A stretch of DNA of 64,000 bases, taken from the NCBI RefSeq assembly GCF_001427225.1, contig NZ_LMFH01000006.1, positions 310,001 to 374,000 of the forward strand, in the 5' to 3' direction. Positions within the stretch are counted from its first letter, which is position 1. Each line of letters starts with the position of its first letter. The notes beneath the pieces were generated by a model. The model was not told the DNA's origin and made no database searches. It saw only the letters and a program-made list of their open reading frames with translations. The position numbers and the translations under genes were made by a program. Of the stretch, positions 19,462 through 27,542 are shown piece after piece. This stretch comes from Lysobacter sp. Root494. GTDB lineage: Bacteria; Pseudomonadota; Gammaproteobacteria; Xanthomonadales; Xanthomonadaceae.

Positions 19462-19744
19462 CTCGGTCCGCCGAGCAAAAAGCTCCGCCACCCGAGCTCC
19501 GAGCTCGAACCGCCGAGCAAAAAACTTCGTCACCCGAGCTCCGAGCTCGGTCCGCGGAGCAAAAAGCTTCGTCACCCGAGCTCCGAGCTCGGCCCGCCGA
19601 GCGAAAGGCTCCGTCACCCGAGCTCCGAGCTCGGCCCGCCAAGCGAAAGGCTCCATCACCCGAGCTCCGAGCTCGGTCCGCCAAGCAAAAAGCTCGGTAA
19701 CCCGAGCTCCGGGGCCGGTCCGCGAAGCAGACCGCCCGTCACCC
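19462..19744. repeat. 42-bp tandem repeat array, six full units plus a partial seventh
   Basis: Units start at 19462, 19504, 19546, 19588, 19630, 19672 and (partial) 19714, with an exact 42 bp period. Each unit joins CTCGGTCCGCCGAGCAAAA, an AGCTCCGTCACCC-like stretch and GAGCTCCGAG, so unit borders contain GAGCTCCGAGCTCGG, rich in overlapping palindromes. Because 42 is a multiple of three, several frames stay open through the array (for example a recurring KKLRHPSSELGPPS peptide in frame with the receptor downstream). I treat it as non-coding, since no ribosome site precedes it and the receptor has its own signal peptide after it. Confidence 0.92.
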
Positions 19745-19923
19745 TGAAGCATTGGCTCTTTAACCGTGCGGTAACATTCGCCGGGTCTGAACGAAGCGAC
19801 AGGCGGGGCCGACCCGCCGGGCCATCAAGGGATGGCCGTTGGCAGTGCCAGATCGCCCGAAAAGAAGCGACTGGCTTCCTCGAATCCGGCAGCCGTGCTG
19901 GTTGCCTTTCCCAGAGACCGACC

Positions 19924-22230
19924 ATGTCCTCCAAGCCGCTGCACGCCCGCCAGCCGTCCCGCCATGCCCTGGCGATCGCGATCGCTGCCCTGATCCTCCC
20001 GGCGCACGCCGCACTCGCCCAGGAAGCTCCCGCTACCCAGGCCCCCGCGCAGCAGAGCGCCACCACCCTCGACACCGTGCAGGTCACCGCGCAGCGCAAG
20101 GTCGAGAACATCCAGGACGTCCCGGTTTCGGTCAGCACCGTGAGCGGCGAGAAGCTCGAGGCGCTCACGTCCGGCGGTACCGACGTGCGCTTCCTTTCGA
20201 GCCGCGTGCCGAGCCTCAACATCGAATCCTCGTTCGGCCGCGCCTTCCCGCGCTTCTACATCCGCGGCTACGGCAACACCGACTTCCGCCTCAACACCTC
20301 GCAGCCGGTATCGCTGGTCTATGACGACGTCGTCCAGGAGAACCCGATCCTCAAGGGTTTCCCGGTGTTCGACATCGACCAGGTCGAAGTGCTGCGCGGC
20401 CCGCAGGGCTCGCTGTTCGGCCGCAACAGCCCGGCGGGCGTGGTGAAGTTCGAATCCGTGCGTCCGTCGCAGGATCTCGGCGGCTACGGCAAGGTCGGCT
20501 ACGGCAGCGACGACATGTGGAACTTCGAAGGCGCCATCGGCGGTGGCCTGACCGACCAGTGGTCGGCGCGCGCTTCGGTGCTGTTCCAGCGCCGCGACGA
20601 CTGGGTCGAGAACACCTACCCGGGCCCGAATGATGGCTTCGAGGGCTACGACGAATCCGCCGCGCGCGTACAGGCGCTGTTCGAAGGCGACGGTTTCGAA
20701 GCGCTGTTCAACGTGCACGCGCGCCACCTCAACGGCACCGCACGCCTGTTCCGCGCGAACATCATCGAGCCGGGCACCAATGACCTGGTCGATGGTTTTG
20801 ACGAGGACAAGGTTTCGGTGGATGGCCTCAACCACTCCGAGCTCGACAGCAAGGGCGCGAATGCGCGCCTGAGCTGGGATCTCGGCAGCTACAAGCTGCA
20901 CTCGATCACCGGCTACGAGTCGGTGGAGACCTACAGCCGCGGCGATATCGATGGCGGCTTCGGTGCGGTGTTCCTGCCGGTGTCGGGTCCGGGCGTGATT
21001 CCCTTCGCTTCGGAAACCGCCGACGGCATTCCCGAGCACTCGCAGTGGACGCAGGAATTCCGCATCGAATCGAACACCGGCACCGCGTTCGACTGGCAGG
21101 CCGGCCTGTTCCTGTTCAAGGAAGACTACGACGTCGAGAGCTTCAGCTACGACTCGCTCAACGGCGGCGTGCAGGACGGCTACGAGCGCATCAACCAGAC
21201 CAATGATTCGTGGGCGGTGTTCGGAGCGGCGACGTGGGAAGTCACGCCGGCGTTCCAGTTGCGCGCGGGCGCACGCTACACGGTCGACAAGAAGGAACTG
21301 ACCGTCGAGGAATACTGGAACACCGGTTTCGTGCCGTGCGTGCTCGCCGGAAAGTGCACGCTCGAGCAGCTCGCGGCGCAGGAGCCTGATGGCGATCTGT
21401 CGGCCGATCCGGAAGACAAGAAGTTCAGCTGGGACCTGTCGGCGACCTACAGCGTCAACGACGACGTGAATCTCTACGCCCGCGTCGCTACCGGTTATCG
21501 TGGCAGCAGTATCCAGGCCGCGGGTGCCTTCAATGGCAAGTCGGTGGCCGATCCCGAGACGTCCACCGCGTTCGAAGCGGGCGTCAAGGCTGACTTCTGG
21601 GACAAGCGCGCACGTTTGAACGCGGGCGTCTTCTACTACGAAGTCAAGGACCAGCAGCTCACCGCCGTCGGCGGCGCTGCCAACGCCAACATCCTGCTCA
21701 ATGCCGAAAAGAGCGTTGGCCAGGGCTTCGAAATGGATTTCCAGGCGTATCTGACCGACAACCTCCTGGTCACGCTGGGTAGCAGCTACAACGACACCGA
21801 GATCAAGGACGAAGACCTGGCCGTTGCCGTTTGCGCGGCATGCACGGTTACCGACCCGCGTACGCCAGGTGGCCTTGCGCTGATCGACGGCAACCAGCTG
21901 CCGCAGGCGCCGGAGTGGACGCACAACGTGACCGCGCGCTGGGGCATGCCCGTGGGCGATGCCGGCGAGTTCTACGTGTTCACCGACTGGGCGTACCGCA
22001 GCGAGGTGAACTTCTTCCTGTATGAATCGACCGAGTTCACCGGCAAGTCACTGGTCGAAGGCGGCCTCCGCGTCGGTTACAACTGGGACAACGGCAGGTA
22101 CGACCTCGCCGCGTTCGCCCGCAACATTACCGACGAAGTGCAGGTCGTCGGCGGCATCGACTTCAACAACCTGACCGGGTTCATCAACGAACCGCGCACG
22201 GTCGGCGTGGAGTTCAAGGCATCGTTCTGA
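19924..22230 (+). CDS. TonB-dependent outer membrane receptor
   Basis: A 768-residue outer membrane protein. The start at 19924 gives a clear signal peptide (HALAIAIAALILPAHAALAQ); the open frame continues upstream through the 42 bp repeats, but that part is not believable as protein. After a TonB-box-like TLDTVQVTAQRK near residue 45 comes the plug (QDVPVSVSTVSGEKLEALTS, YIRGYGNTDFR, DQVEVLRGPQGSLFGRN) and a 22-strand-type barrel ending in the aromatic EFKASF. It imports a bulky ligand using energy from TonB-ExbBD. Plug motifs resemble the large xanthomonad receptor family for siderophores, carbohydrates or other substrates; the ligand is unknown. A terminator lies 29 bp downstream. Confidence 0.93.
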   Translation: MSSKPLHARQPSRHALAIAIAALILPAHAALAQEAPATQAPAQQSATTLDTVQVTAQRKVENIQDVPVSVSTVSGEKLEALTSGGTDVRFLSSRVPSLNIESSFGRAFPRFYIRGYGNTDFRLNTSQPVSLVYDDVVQENPILKGFPVFDIDQVEVLRGPQGSLFGRNSPAGVVKFESVRPSQDLGGYGKVGYGSDDMWNFEGAIGGGLTDQWSARASVLFQRRDDWVENTYPGPNDGFEGYDESAARVQALFEGDGFEALFNVHARHLNGTARLFRANIIEPGTNDLVDGFDEDKVSVDGLNHSELDSKGANARLSWDLGSYKLHSITGYESVETYSRGDIDGGFGAVFLPVSGPGVIPFASETADGIPEHSQWTQEFRIESNTGTAFDWQAGLFLFKEDYDVESFSYDSLNGGVQDGYERINQTNDSWAVFGAATWEVTPAFQLRAGARYTVDKKELTVEEYWNTGFVPCVLAGKCTLEQLAAQEPDGDLSADPEDKKFSWDLSATYSVNDDVNLYARVATGYRGSSIQAAGAFNGKSVADPETSTAFEAGVKADFWDKRARLNAGVFYYEVKDQQLTAVGGAANANILLNAEKSVGQGFEMDFQAYLTDNLLVTLGSSYNDTEIKDEDLAVAVCAACTVTDPRTPGGLALIDGNQLPQAPEWTHNVTARWGMPVGDAGEFYVFTDWAYRSEVNFFLYESTEFTGKSLVEGGLRVGYNWDNGRYDLAAFARNITDEVQVVGGIDFNNLTGFINEPRTVGVEFKASF

Positions 22231-22258
22231 CCGCTGTCCCAGCTCGAGCAACACGGAG

Positions 22259-22288
22259 GACGCCGGCATTTGCCGGCGTCTTCTTTTC
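22259..22288 (+). terminator. Rho-independent terminator after the TonB receptor
   Basis: GACGCCGGCA-TT-TGCCGGCGTC is a perfect stem followed by TTCTTTTC. Confidence 0.9.
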
Positions 22289-22349
22289 GGGCTGTTCCAC
22301 GCCTCGCCGCGAGGCGTATGCTCCCGCCACCAGACACAGGGACGCTGCC

Positions 22350-22832
22350 ATGACGACCGCCTACGACTTCTCCGCCACCGATATCGAAGGACAGCCGAAG
22401 TCCCTGGCGGACTACCGCGACAAGGTGCTGCTCATCGTCAATGTCGCTTCGCAATGCGGCTTCACCCCGCAGTACACCGGCCTGGAAAAGCTCTGGCGCG
22501 ACTACGGCGACCGCGGACTGGTGGTGCTCGGTTTCCCGTGCGACCAGTTCGGCCACCAGGAACCCGGCGACGAAGCCGAGATCAGGAATTTCTGCTCGCT
22601 CAACTACGACGTGACTTTCCCGATGTTCGCCAAGGTCGATGTGAACGGCGACAGCGCGCATCCGTTGTGGAAATGGCTGAAGGACGAGAAGGGCGGTTTC
22701 CTGGGCATCGATGCGATCAAGTGGAACTTCAGCAAGTTCCTGGTCGGCCGCGATGGCGAGGTCATCAAGCGATATGCGCCCACCGACAAACCCGAATCGA
22801 TCGCGAAAGACATAGAGAAAGCCATTGGTTGA
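22350..22832 (+). CDS. Glutathione peroxidase family protein (thiol peroxidase)
   Basis: A 160-residue protein that reduces hydroperoxides. The peroxidatic Cys is C36 in NVASQCGFT, in the position of the selenocysteine of animal enzymes, with FPCDQFG (C64) and KWNFSKFLV completing the family signature. Bacterial members (BtuE/Gpx-like) often use thioredoxin rather than glutathione. A TATGCT at about 22316 could be the -10. The next small gene starts 4 bp after the stop codon, so the pair is probably cotranscribed. Confidence 0.95.
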   Translation: MTTAYDFSATDIEGQPKSLADYRDKVLLIVNVASQCGFTPQYTGLEKLWRDYGDRGLVVLGFPCDQFGHQEPGDEAEIRNFCSLNYDVTFPMFAKVDVNGDSAHPLWKWLKDEKGGFLGIDAIKWNFSKFLVGRDGEVIKRYAPTDKPESIAKDIEKAIG

Positions 22833-22836
22833 CGCC

Positions 22837-23226
22837 ATGTCACCGCACTCGAAACATCCTGCGTTCTTCATCAGCTCCAGCCGGCGCGGTTCGCAGCTGC
22901 GCGTGCAGGTGATCGGCGAAAGCACGCTCGACAACACGATCGCGTACTGGCAGGCGATCCTGGCCGAAGTGGAAATGCGGCCCGCCGAGCAACTGCTGAT
23001 CATCGACGAGCTGCAGGGCGAGCCGCTGACCGAATCCCAGTGGCTGAGCTTCGTCCGCAGCATGTCGAATCACGGTCTCGAGCAGATGCGCATCGCACAC
23101 GTGAAGCCGCGCGGACTGCACCGCATCGAATACTGCGAGATATTCGCCCGCGACGCGGGCTTCGACGCCCGCGTCTTCGACGACGAGCATGCAGCGGAAC
23201 TGTGGTTGCGTTACGGCGAACCCTGA
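22837..23226 (+). CDS. Small cytosolic protein, possibly SpoIIAA/STAS-like fold
   Basis: A 129-residue soluble protein with no catalytic motif that I recognise. The layout is consistent with an alternating alpha/beta fold like the SpoIIAA-like (STAS) family: hydrophobic strands around LLIIDEL (near 47-53) and MRIAHVK (near 80), helices between, and a C-terminal FDARVFDDEHAAELWLRYG that resembles the end of such proteins. The fold call is an inference. A TTG at 22825 would add four residues and overlap the peroxidase stop; the ATG is preferred. Tight spacing after the peroxidase suggests a shared stress role. Confidence 0.7.
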   Translation: MSPHSKHPAFFISSSRRGSQLRVQVIGESTLDNTIAYWQAILAEVEMRPAEQLLIIDELQGEPLTESQWLSFVRSMSNHGLEQMRIAHVKPRGLHRIEYCEIFARDAGFDARVFDDEHAAELWLRYGEP

Positions 23227-23369
23227 GCCGCCATGGTCGGTCGAGCGCAGGGCGCCTCGCCTCGATCCAGTCGGTGCCATGACGAAGCAGGCGCGCCGCG
23301 GCGCGCAGCAAAATCAGGCGACACGGCCCGCCCAGCGATCGCCTTGCACGGGTTGCCGCTCCGCGGGGA

Positions 23370-23927
23370 TCACGTCCCCGCGGGGCGGCTGAGCACTTCT
23401 TCCGGCAGCAGGGCCAGCATCTCGTTGATGAAGCCATCCAGCATCTCGGGCGAATAGCCGCGATGCACGTGCGCGATGCGTCCGTCGCGATCGATGATGA
23501 ACATGTTTGGCAGCGAGGTCACGCCATAGCGATCGCTGATCGCGCCACGGCGGTCGTGCACGTAGGTCAGCGCGATGTCCTTGTTGGCACGCAGCACGTT
23601 GCGGAATTCGCGCTGGTCTTCCTTGAAGTTGATCGCGATCACTTCCAGGTGCTCGCGGCCGACGGCCTTCTGCAATTTGCCGAGCACCGGCAGCTCCTGC
23701 CGGCACGGGCCGCACCACGAGGCCCAGAACGTGACGATCACGACCTTGCCCTTGTGGCCGCTCACGGTGATGTCGTCGCCGGAAACGCTGTGGCCGAGTT
23801 CGTCCGGCGGTATCTCGCCGGGCTTGGGCTGTATCGGAGGATTCCCGGCCATCGCCGGCAGGAGCGCCGGCAGGAAAAACGCCAGCAGCAGGCCTGCGGC
23901 CAGCTGCGTCATGGTGCGTCGGATCAT
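23370..23927 (-). CDS. TlpA-like exported thioredoxin
   Basis: A 185-residue protein with a signal or anchor sequence (residues 1-27, LAAGLLLAFFLPALLPAMA) and a TlpA/ResA-type thioredoxin domain with the active-site pair C72/C75 (WASWCGPCRQE) and the cis-Pro loop TSLPNMFIID. It probably works in the periplasm on disulfides, for example in cytochrome c maturation or repair of oxidised proteins; the partner is unknown. The ATG at 23927 starts the signal peptide; a TTG five codons upstream is possible but weaker. It is convergent with the peroxidase pair and follows the acyltransferase gene by 61 bp. Confidence 0.9.
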   Translation of the reverse strand: MIRRTMTQLAAGLLLAFFLPALLPAMAGNPPIQPKPGEIPPDELGHSVSGDDITVSGHKGKVVIVTFWASWCGPCRQELPVLGKLQKAVGREHLEVIAINFKEDQREFRNVLRANKDIALTYVHDRRGAISDRYGVTSLPNMFIIDRDGRIAHVHRGYSPEMLDGFINEMLALLPEEVLSRPAGT

Positions 23928-23988
23928 TTCCGGTTTCCCCAAACTGGATGCCGGCGAGGATATCCGAACGCACCATGTCGCGAATCCG

Positions 23989-25179
23989 TCAGCTCGCAGC
24001 GGCGGCGACGGACTCGGGCCGGAAGTTGTTGCGAACCGTCTTCAACCCGAAACACGGCCGCAGCCAGCGCACGCGACGAATCACGAATTCGTGCAGCAAC
24101 CAGCAACCGGCAATCGTGCCCGCGAATACCAGCACCGGCTCGAGCACCGGCCCCAGGTGCAAGGGCAGCAGCCAGTACGCGATCAACAGGATCAGGCTCT
24201 GGTGCAGGACATACCACGGATAAACGGCTTCGGTTGCCCACGGCAGCCAGCGGAACGGTCTGTCGAGGCATGCCTTGCTCCAGCCGAGGATCGCGCACAG
24301 CGCCATCCAGATGTACAGGTTGCGCAGGGTGCGGCCGATCACGCCCATCCACTCGGGCGCGTCGTCGGGCAGGCCGAAGACCATCGACAGATAGCCGCTC
24401 ACCAGCACCAGCGCGGCAACGAGTGCGTGCCGGCGCAAACGCACGAGTTCATCCCACACGCCATTCGCGGAGCCCAGCCACCAGCCGTAGAGGAAGACGG
24501 TGAAGTAGACCGCGTGGCGGTACCAGTCGTGGATCAGGTCGCCGGTTTCATCGAACAGCGGTTGCAGCGTGAACGTGTAAAGCAGCAGCGGCAACGCAGG
24601 CAGTACCAGCAGCCAGCCGCCGCGCAGGTGCGAGAAGGGATTGGGCAGGCGGCGCAGCAGTGGCAGCAACGCGGCGAAGACCATCGTGTAGCACCACAGG
24701 TAAATCAGGTACCAGAGATGGTTCCAGGTAAAGCCGTGCTCCCACCCGTCGAAAGCATCGCGGGGCCACTGCCGGCCACCGAGGTAATCGCCGAGGAACT
24801 GCAGGTAGCCGGTCTCGACCGCGCCATTCGCAATCCCCTGCACGTACGGCTGCACCGGCACGATCACCAGGCAGCCGAACACCAGCGGCAACAGCAACCG
24901 CCAGCTGCGCTGGGCAATGAAGCGGCCAGTTGGGGCGCCGCGCAGCAGGAAATGCACCGACAGGCCGGAGATCAGGAAGATCAGGTCCATGCGCCAGCGG
25001 TTCACGAACAGCATCGGGACCTGCAGCCATTCGGCCAGGTGCGTGCTCTTGAGGTGCCAGTCCCAGTCCTCGCCGGCGACGTACAGCATGCAGCCGTGAT
25101 AGAGGATGAGCAGGGCGAAGGCGAGGGCGCGCAGGGCGTCGATGTCGTGGCGGCGGTGTGGCGGGACTGGCTGCTGCAT
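23989..25179 (-). CDS. Acyltransferase family 3 membrane protein (OpgC/MdoC-like)
   Basis: A 396-residue inner membrane protein with about ten transmembrane helices. The N-terminus RRHDIDALRALAFALLILYH is the family 3 acyltransferase opening motif (DxLRxxA with the catalytic His). RMDLIFLISGLSVHFLLRG and NHLWYLIYLWCYTM fit the OpgC subgroup that succinylates or O-acylates glucans. Family members acylate carbohydrates, glycans or lipids using acyl-CoA from the cytosol; which one is not known. It is divergent from a LytTR regulator gene, with 154 bp between starts, an arrangement often seen when a regulator controls its neighbour. Confidence 0.88.
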   Translation of the reverse strand: MQQPVPPHRRHDIDALRALAFALLILYHGCMLYVAGEDWDWHLKSTHLAEWLQVPMLFVNRWRMDLIFLISGLSVHFLLRGAPTGRFIAQRSWRLLLPLVFGCLVIVPVQPYVQGIANGAVETGYLQFLGDYLGGRQWPRDAFDGWEHGFTWNHLWYLIYLWCYTMVFAALLPLLRRLPNPFSHLRGGWLLVLPALPLLLYTFTLQPLFDETGDLIHDWYRHAVYFTVFLYGWWLGSANGVWDELVRLRRHALVAALVLVSGYLSMVFGLPDDAPEWMGVIGRTLRNLYIWMALCAILGWSKACLDRPFRWLPWATEAVYPWYVLHQSLILLIAYWLLPLHLGPVLEPVLVFAGTIAGCWLLHEFVIRRVRWLRPCFGLKTVRNNFRPESVAAAAS

Positions 25180-25333
25180 GGCGGGGCTCCGTGTCGATGC
25201 GTGCCGTCACGTTCGATCGCGCGCATGCCGCGAGCCACCGCCAGGTGACTGATTGCGCGGACCCGGGGACGAAACGCGGACCCTTGGGACAAGCCGGGAC
25301 GGTTTCCGGGCGCGGGTGGGAGAGAATGCGCGG

Positions 25334-26230
25334 ATGAATCCGACCCCGACTTCCGCGGCTCCGTCGACCGACCAGTTCTGGCTGCGTTACCAGCCATGGC
25401 GACGCGTGGTGGAGTGGGGCTTCTGGATCGTCACGTACCTGGTCGGCGCGGCGACCAACAGCGTCACCGCGCTGATGGACATACGCCGTGCGGGACTGGA
25501 CTTTGCCGCGTGGGAACCGGCCGTATGGGAATGGAGCAGCCATCTGGTGGCGCTGGCGCTGGTGCCCGCGGTCCTCTGGTACACCCGCCGCTTCCCGCTG
25601 CATTTCGATACCTGGCGCCGCAACCTGCCGTGGCTGGCACTGGGCAGCGTCCTGTGGTCGCTGCTGCACGTCGGGGGCATGGTTGCGCTGCGCAAGGCCA
25701 TCTATGCCGCGCAGGGCTATCACTACGACGGCGGGCCGTGGGGAACGATGTTCTTCTACGAATACCTGAAGGACATCCGCCAGTTCAGCGGCCTGGTGAT
25801 CATGATCGAAGGCTACCGCCTGCTCGTGCGCCGGCTGCAGGGCGAAGCCAGCGTGCTCACCGCACCGGATGACATGCCGCTGGCCGACCAGCCCGAGCGC
25901 CCGGAGCGCTTCCTGGTGCGCAAGCTTGGCAAGGAATTCCTGGTGGCCGCCGCCGAAGTCGAATGGCTGCAGGCTTCCGGCAATTACGTGAACCTGCATG
26001 TGCGCGGCCGCGACTACCCGCTACGCACGACGATGGCATCGATCGAAAGCCAGCTCGATCCGGCGCGCTTCGTGCGCGTGCATCGCAGCTACATCGTCAA
26101 CCTGGATTGCGTGGGCGAGATCGAACCACTGGAGACGGGCGACGCGCGCATCACCATGCGCGACGGTGCTGCGATTCCGTGCAGCCGGACTTATCGGGAT
26201 GCGTTGAGGCCGGAGCGGCGCGCGGCGTGA
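25334..26230 (+). CDS. Membrane-anchored LytTR-family transcription regulator
   Basis: A 298-residue protein. Residues 20-165 hold four hydrophobic segments (VVEWGFWIVTYLVGAATNSV; HLVALALVPAVLWY; LPWLALGSVLWSLLHVGGMV; and FSGLVIMIEGYRLLV). The C-terminal third (about 196-295) is a LytTR DNA-binding domain with FLVAAAEVEWLQASGNYVNL, LDPARFVRVHRSYIVNL and IPCSRTYRDAL. There is no receiver domain, so it is not a classical response regulator; the membrane part probably senses or tethers. The ATG at 25334 has GAGAAT exactly six bases before it, like the leaderless-type starts of ispG and tcdA, though weaker. The divergent acyltransferase is the obvious candidate target. Confidence 0.9.
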   Translation: MNPTPTSAAPSTDQFWLRYQPWRRVVEWGFWIVTYLVGAATNSVTALMDIRRAGLDFAAWEPAVWEWSSHLVALALVPAVLWYTRRFPLHFDTWRRNLPWLALGSVLWSLLHVGGMVALRKAIYAAQGYHYDGGPWGTMFFYEYLKDIRQFSGLVIMIEGYRLLVRRLQGEASVLTAPDDMPLADQPERPERFLVRKLGKEFLVAAAEVEWLQASGNYVNLHVRGRDYPLRTTMASIESQLDPARFVRVHRSYIVNLDCVGEIEPLETGDARITMRDGAAIPCSRTYRDALRPERRAA

Positions 26231-26268
26231 GGGGGTGCGCTTTGCTGCGCGCCCAGTTCGTTACACGT

Positions 26269-26440
26269 CCCCTCACCCTGCGTTGCTGCGCAAACGCTGT
26301 CCCTCTCCCCGCAAGCGGGGCGAGGGGTTCCTTCCGTAAGCGGGGCGAGGGGGTTGCTGTCCTCCCCCGCAAGCGGGCAAGGGTCCTGCTTCCCTTCTCC
26401 CCGCTTGCGGGGAGAAGGTGCCCAACGGGCGGATGAGGGG
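26269..26440. repeat. Composite palindromic repeat, left inverted copy
   Basis: This runs from CCCCTCACCCTGCG (26269) through CTCCCCGCAAGCGGGG to TTCTCCCCGCTTGCGGGGAG and GGGCGGATGAGGGG (ending 26440). Its two ends reappear almost base for base, in opposite orientation, at 31485-31629. A further partial copy (ACCCTGCGTCGCTGCG and following) is at about 26508-26555, and a TTGCTTCGCTTTCGCTCGCG hairpin lies between. The 362 bp gap between the LytTR gene and fpr holds only these repeats. Confidence 0.85.
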
Positions 26441-26592
26441 CGAGCGAAGCGAGTTGCTTCGCTTTCGCTCGCGTCCGTTCGCGTTCCCTCAAGTCCCATC
26501 ACTTCACCCTGCGTCGCTGCGCGACGCTGTCCCTCCGCAAGCGGAGCGAGGGAGCGGCGAGTTGCTTGCTTGCGAACGCAGTTCGCCCGCGC

Positions 26593-27417
26593 TCACTTCT
26601 CCACAAACGCCCGCTCGAACACGTACTGCCCCAGCGTGCCGATGCGCGGTGCCGCGGTGAATCCGCGTCCGTCGAGCAACGCACGGAAATCCGCCAGCAT
26701 CTGCGGGCTGCCGCAGATCATCGCGCGGTCGTGTTCCGGGTCGAGCGGCTCGATGCCGAGCTGCTCCATCATCCTGCCGCTCGCCATCAGATCGGTGAGG
26801 CGGCCGCGTTGGTCGTGGCCATTGAAGACAAAATCCTCGCGCGACACCGCCGGGTAGTACTTCAGCTTCGCGCTGATCTGCTCGCCGAGGAACTCGTGGT
26901 GTGGCAGCTCGCGGACGATGTAGTCGCGGTACGCAAGGTCTTCCGCGTTGCGCACGCCATGGCAGAGGATGACCTTGTCGAAGCGCTCGTAGGTTTCCGG
27001 ATCCCTGATCACCGCCAGCCACGGCGCGAATCCGGTGCCCGTACCCAGCAGGTACAGGTTGCGGCCCGGGTGCAGGTCGGAGATCAGCAGCGTGCCGGTG
27101 GGCTTGCGGCCGATCAGCACGGTGTCGCCGGGCTTGATGTCCTTCAGCCGCGACGTGAGCGGGCCGTTGGGCACCTTGATGCTGAAGAACTCGAGTTGTT
27201 CTTCCCAGTTCGCACTGGCGATCGAGTACGCGCGCAGCAGCGGCTTCGTGCTGCCGTCCGGTTGCCCGCCGTTATCAACGGGAATCTGCAGGCCGATCAT
27301 CACGAACTGGCCGTTGTCGAAACGGAAGCCGTCGTCGCGGGTGGTGGTGAAGCTGAAGTAGGCGTCCGTCCAGTGACGGACATCCAGCACGGTCTCGGTG
27401 CCGAAAGCGGAGGACAT
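26593..27417 (-). CDS. fpr: Ferredoxin/flavodoxin-NADP+ reductase
   Basis: A 274-residue FAD enzyme that moves electrons between NADPH and ferredoxin or flavodoxin. FAD binding is shown by RAYSIAS (62-68), the pyrophosphate-binding loop by LGTGTGFAPWLA (from about 124) and the NADP site by LCHGVRN and MICGSPQML. The C-terminus VFERAFVEK is that of the bacterial Fpr subclass I, where the terminal residues adjust NADP affinity. Length is close to the family norm (250-275). Roles include supplying electrons to biosynthetic Fe-S enzymes (IspG is one in this window) and the oxidative stress response. Confidence 0.96.
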   Translation of the reverse strand: MSSAFGTETVLDVRHWTDAYFSFTTTRDDGFRFDNGQFVMIGLQIPVDNGGQPDGSTKPLLRAYSIASANWEEQLEFFSIKVPNGPLTSRLKDIKPGDTVLIGRKPTGTLLISDLHPGRNLYLLGTGTGFAPWLAVIRDPETYERFDKVILCHGVRNAEDLAYRDYIVRELPHHEFLGEQISAKLKYYPAVSREDFVFNGHDQRGRLTDLMASGRMMEQLGIEPLDPEHDRAMICGSPQMLADFRALLDGRGFTAAPRIGTLGQYVFERAFVEK

Positions 27418-27542
27418 GGGGCGGGGATGTGACGCGGGGAGGGCGCCATTTTAGCCCGCCCGCCTCACGAATGAGGTTGCGGGACCGTTCGTGCCGCGCG
27501 CGCGGCCGATGACAGCAAGAGCGGGTTTTCCCTGGTTTCGGC

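Noticed and set aside
19462..19744. CRISPR array
   Set aside because: The whole 42 bp unit repeats; there are no variable spacers.
19429..19923. N-terminal extension of the TonB receptor through the 42 bp repeats
   Set aside because: The extension is repetitive, has no ribosome site, and would bury the real signal peptide about 165 residues into the protein.
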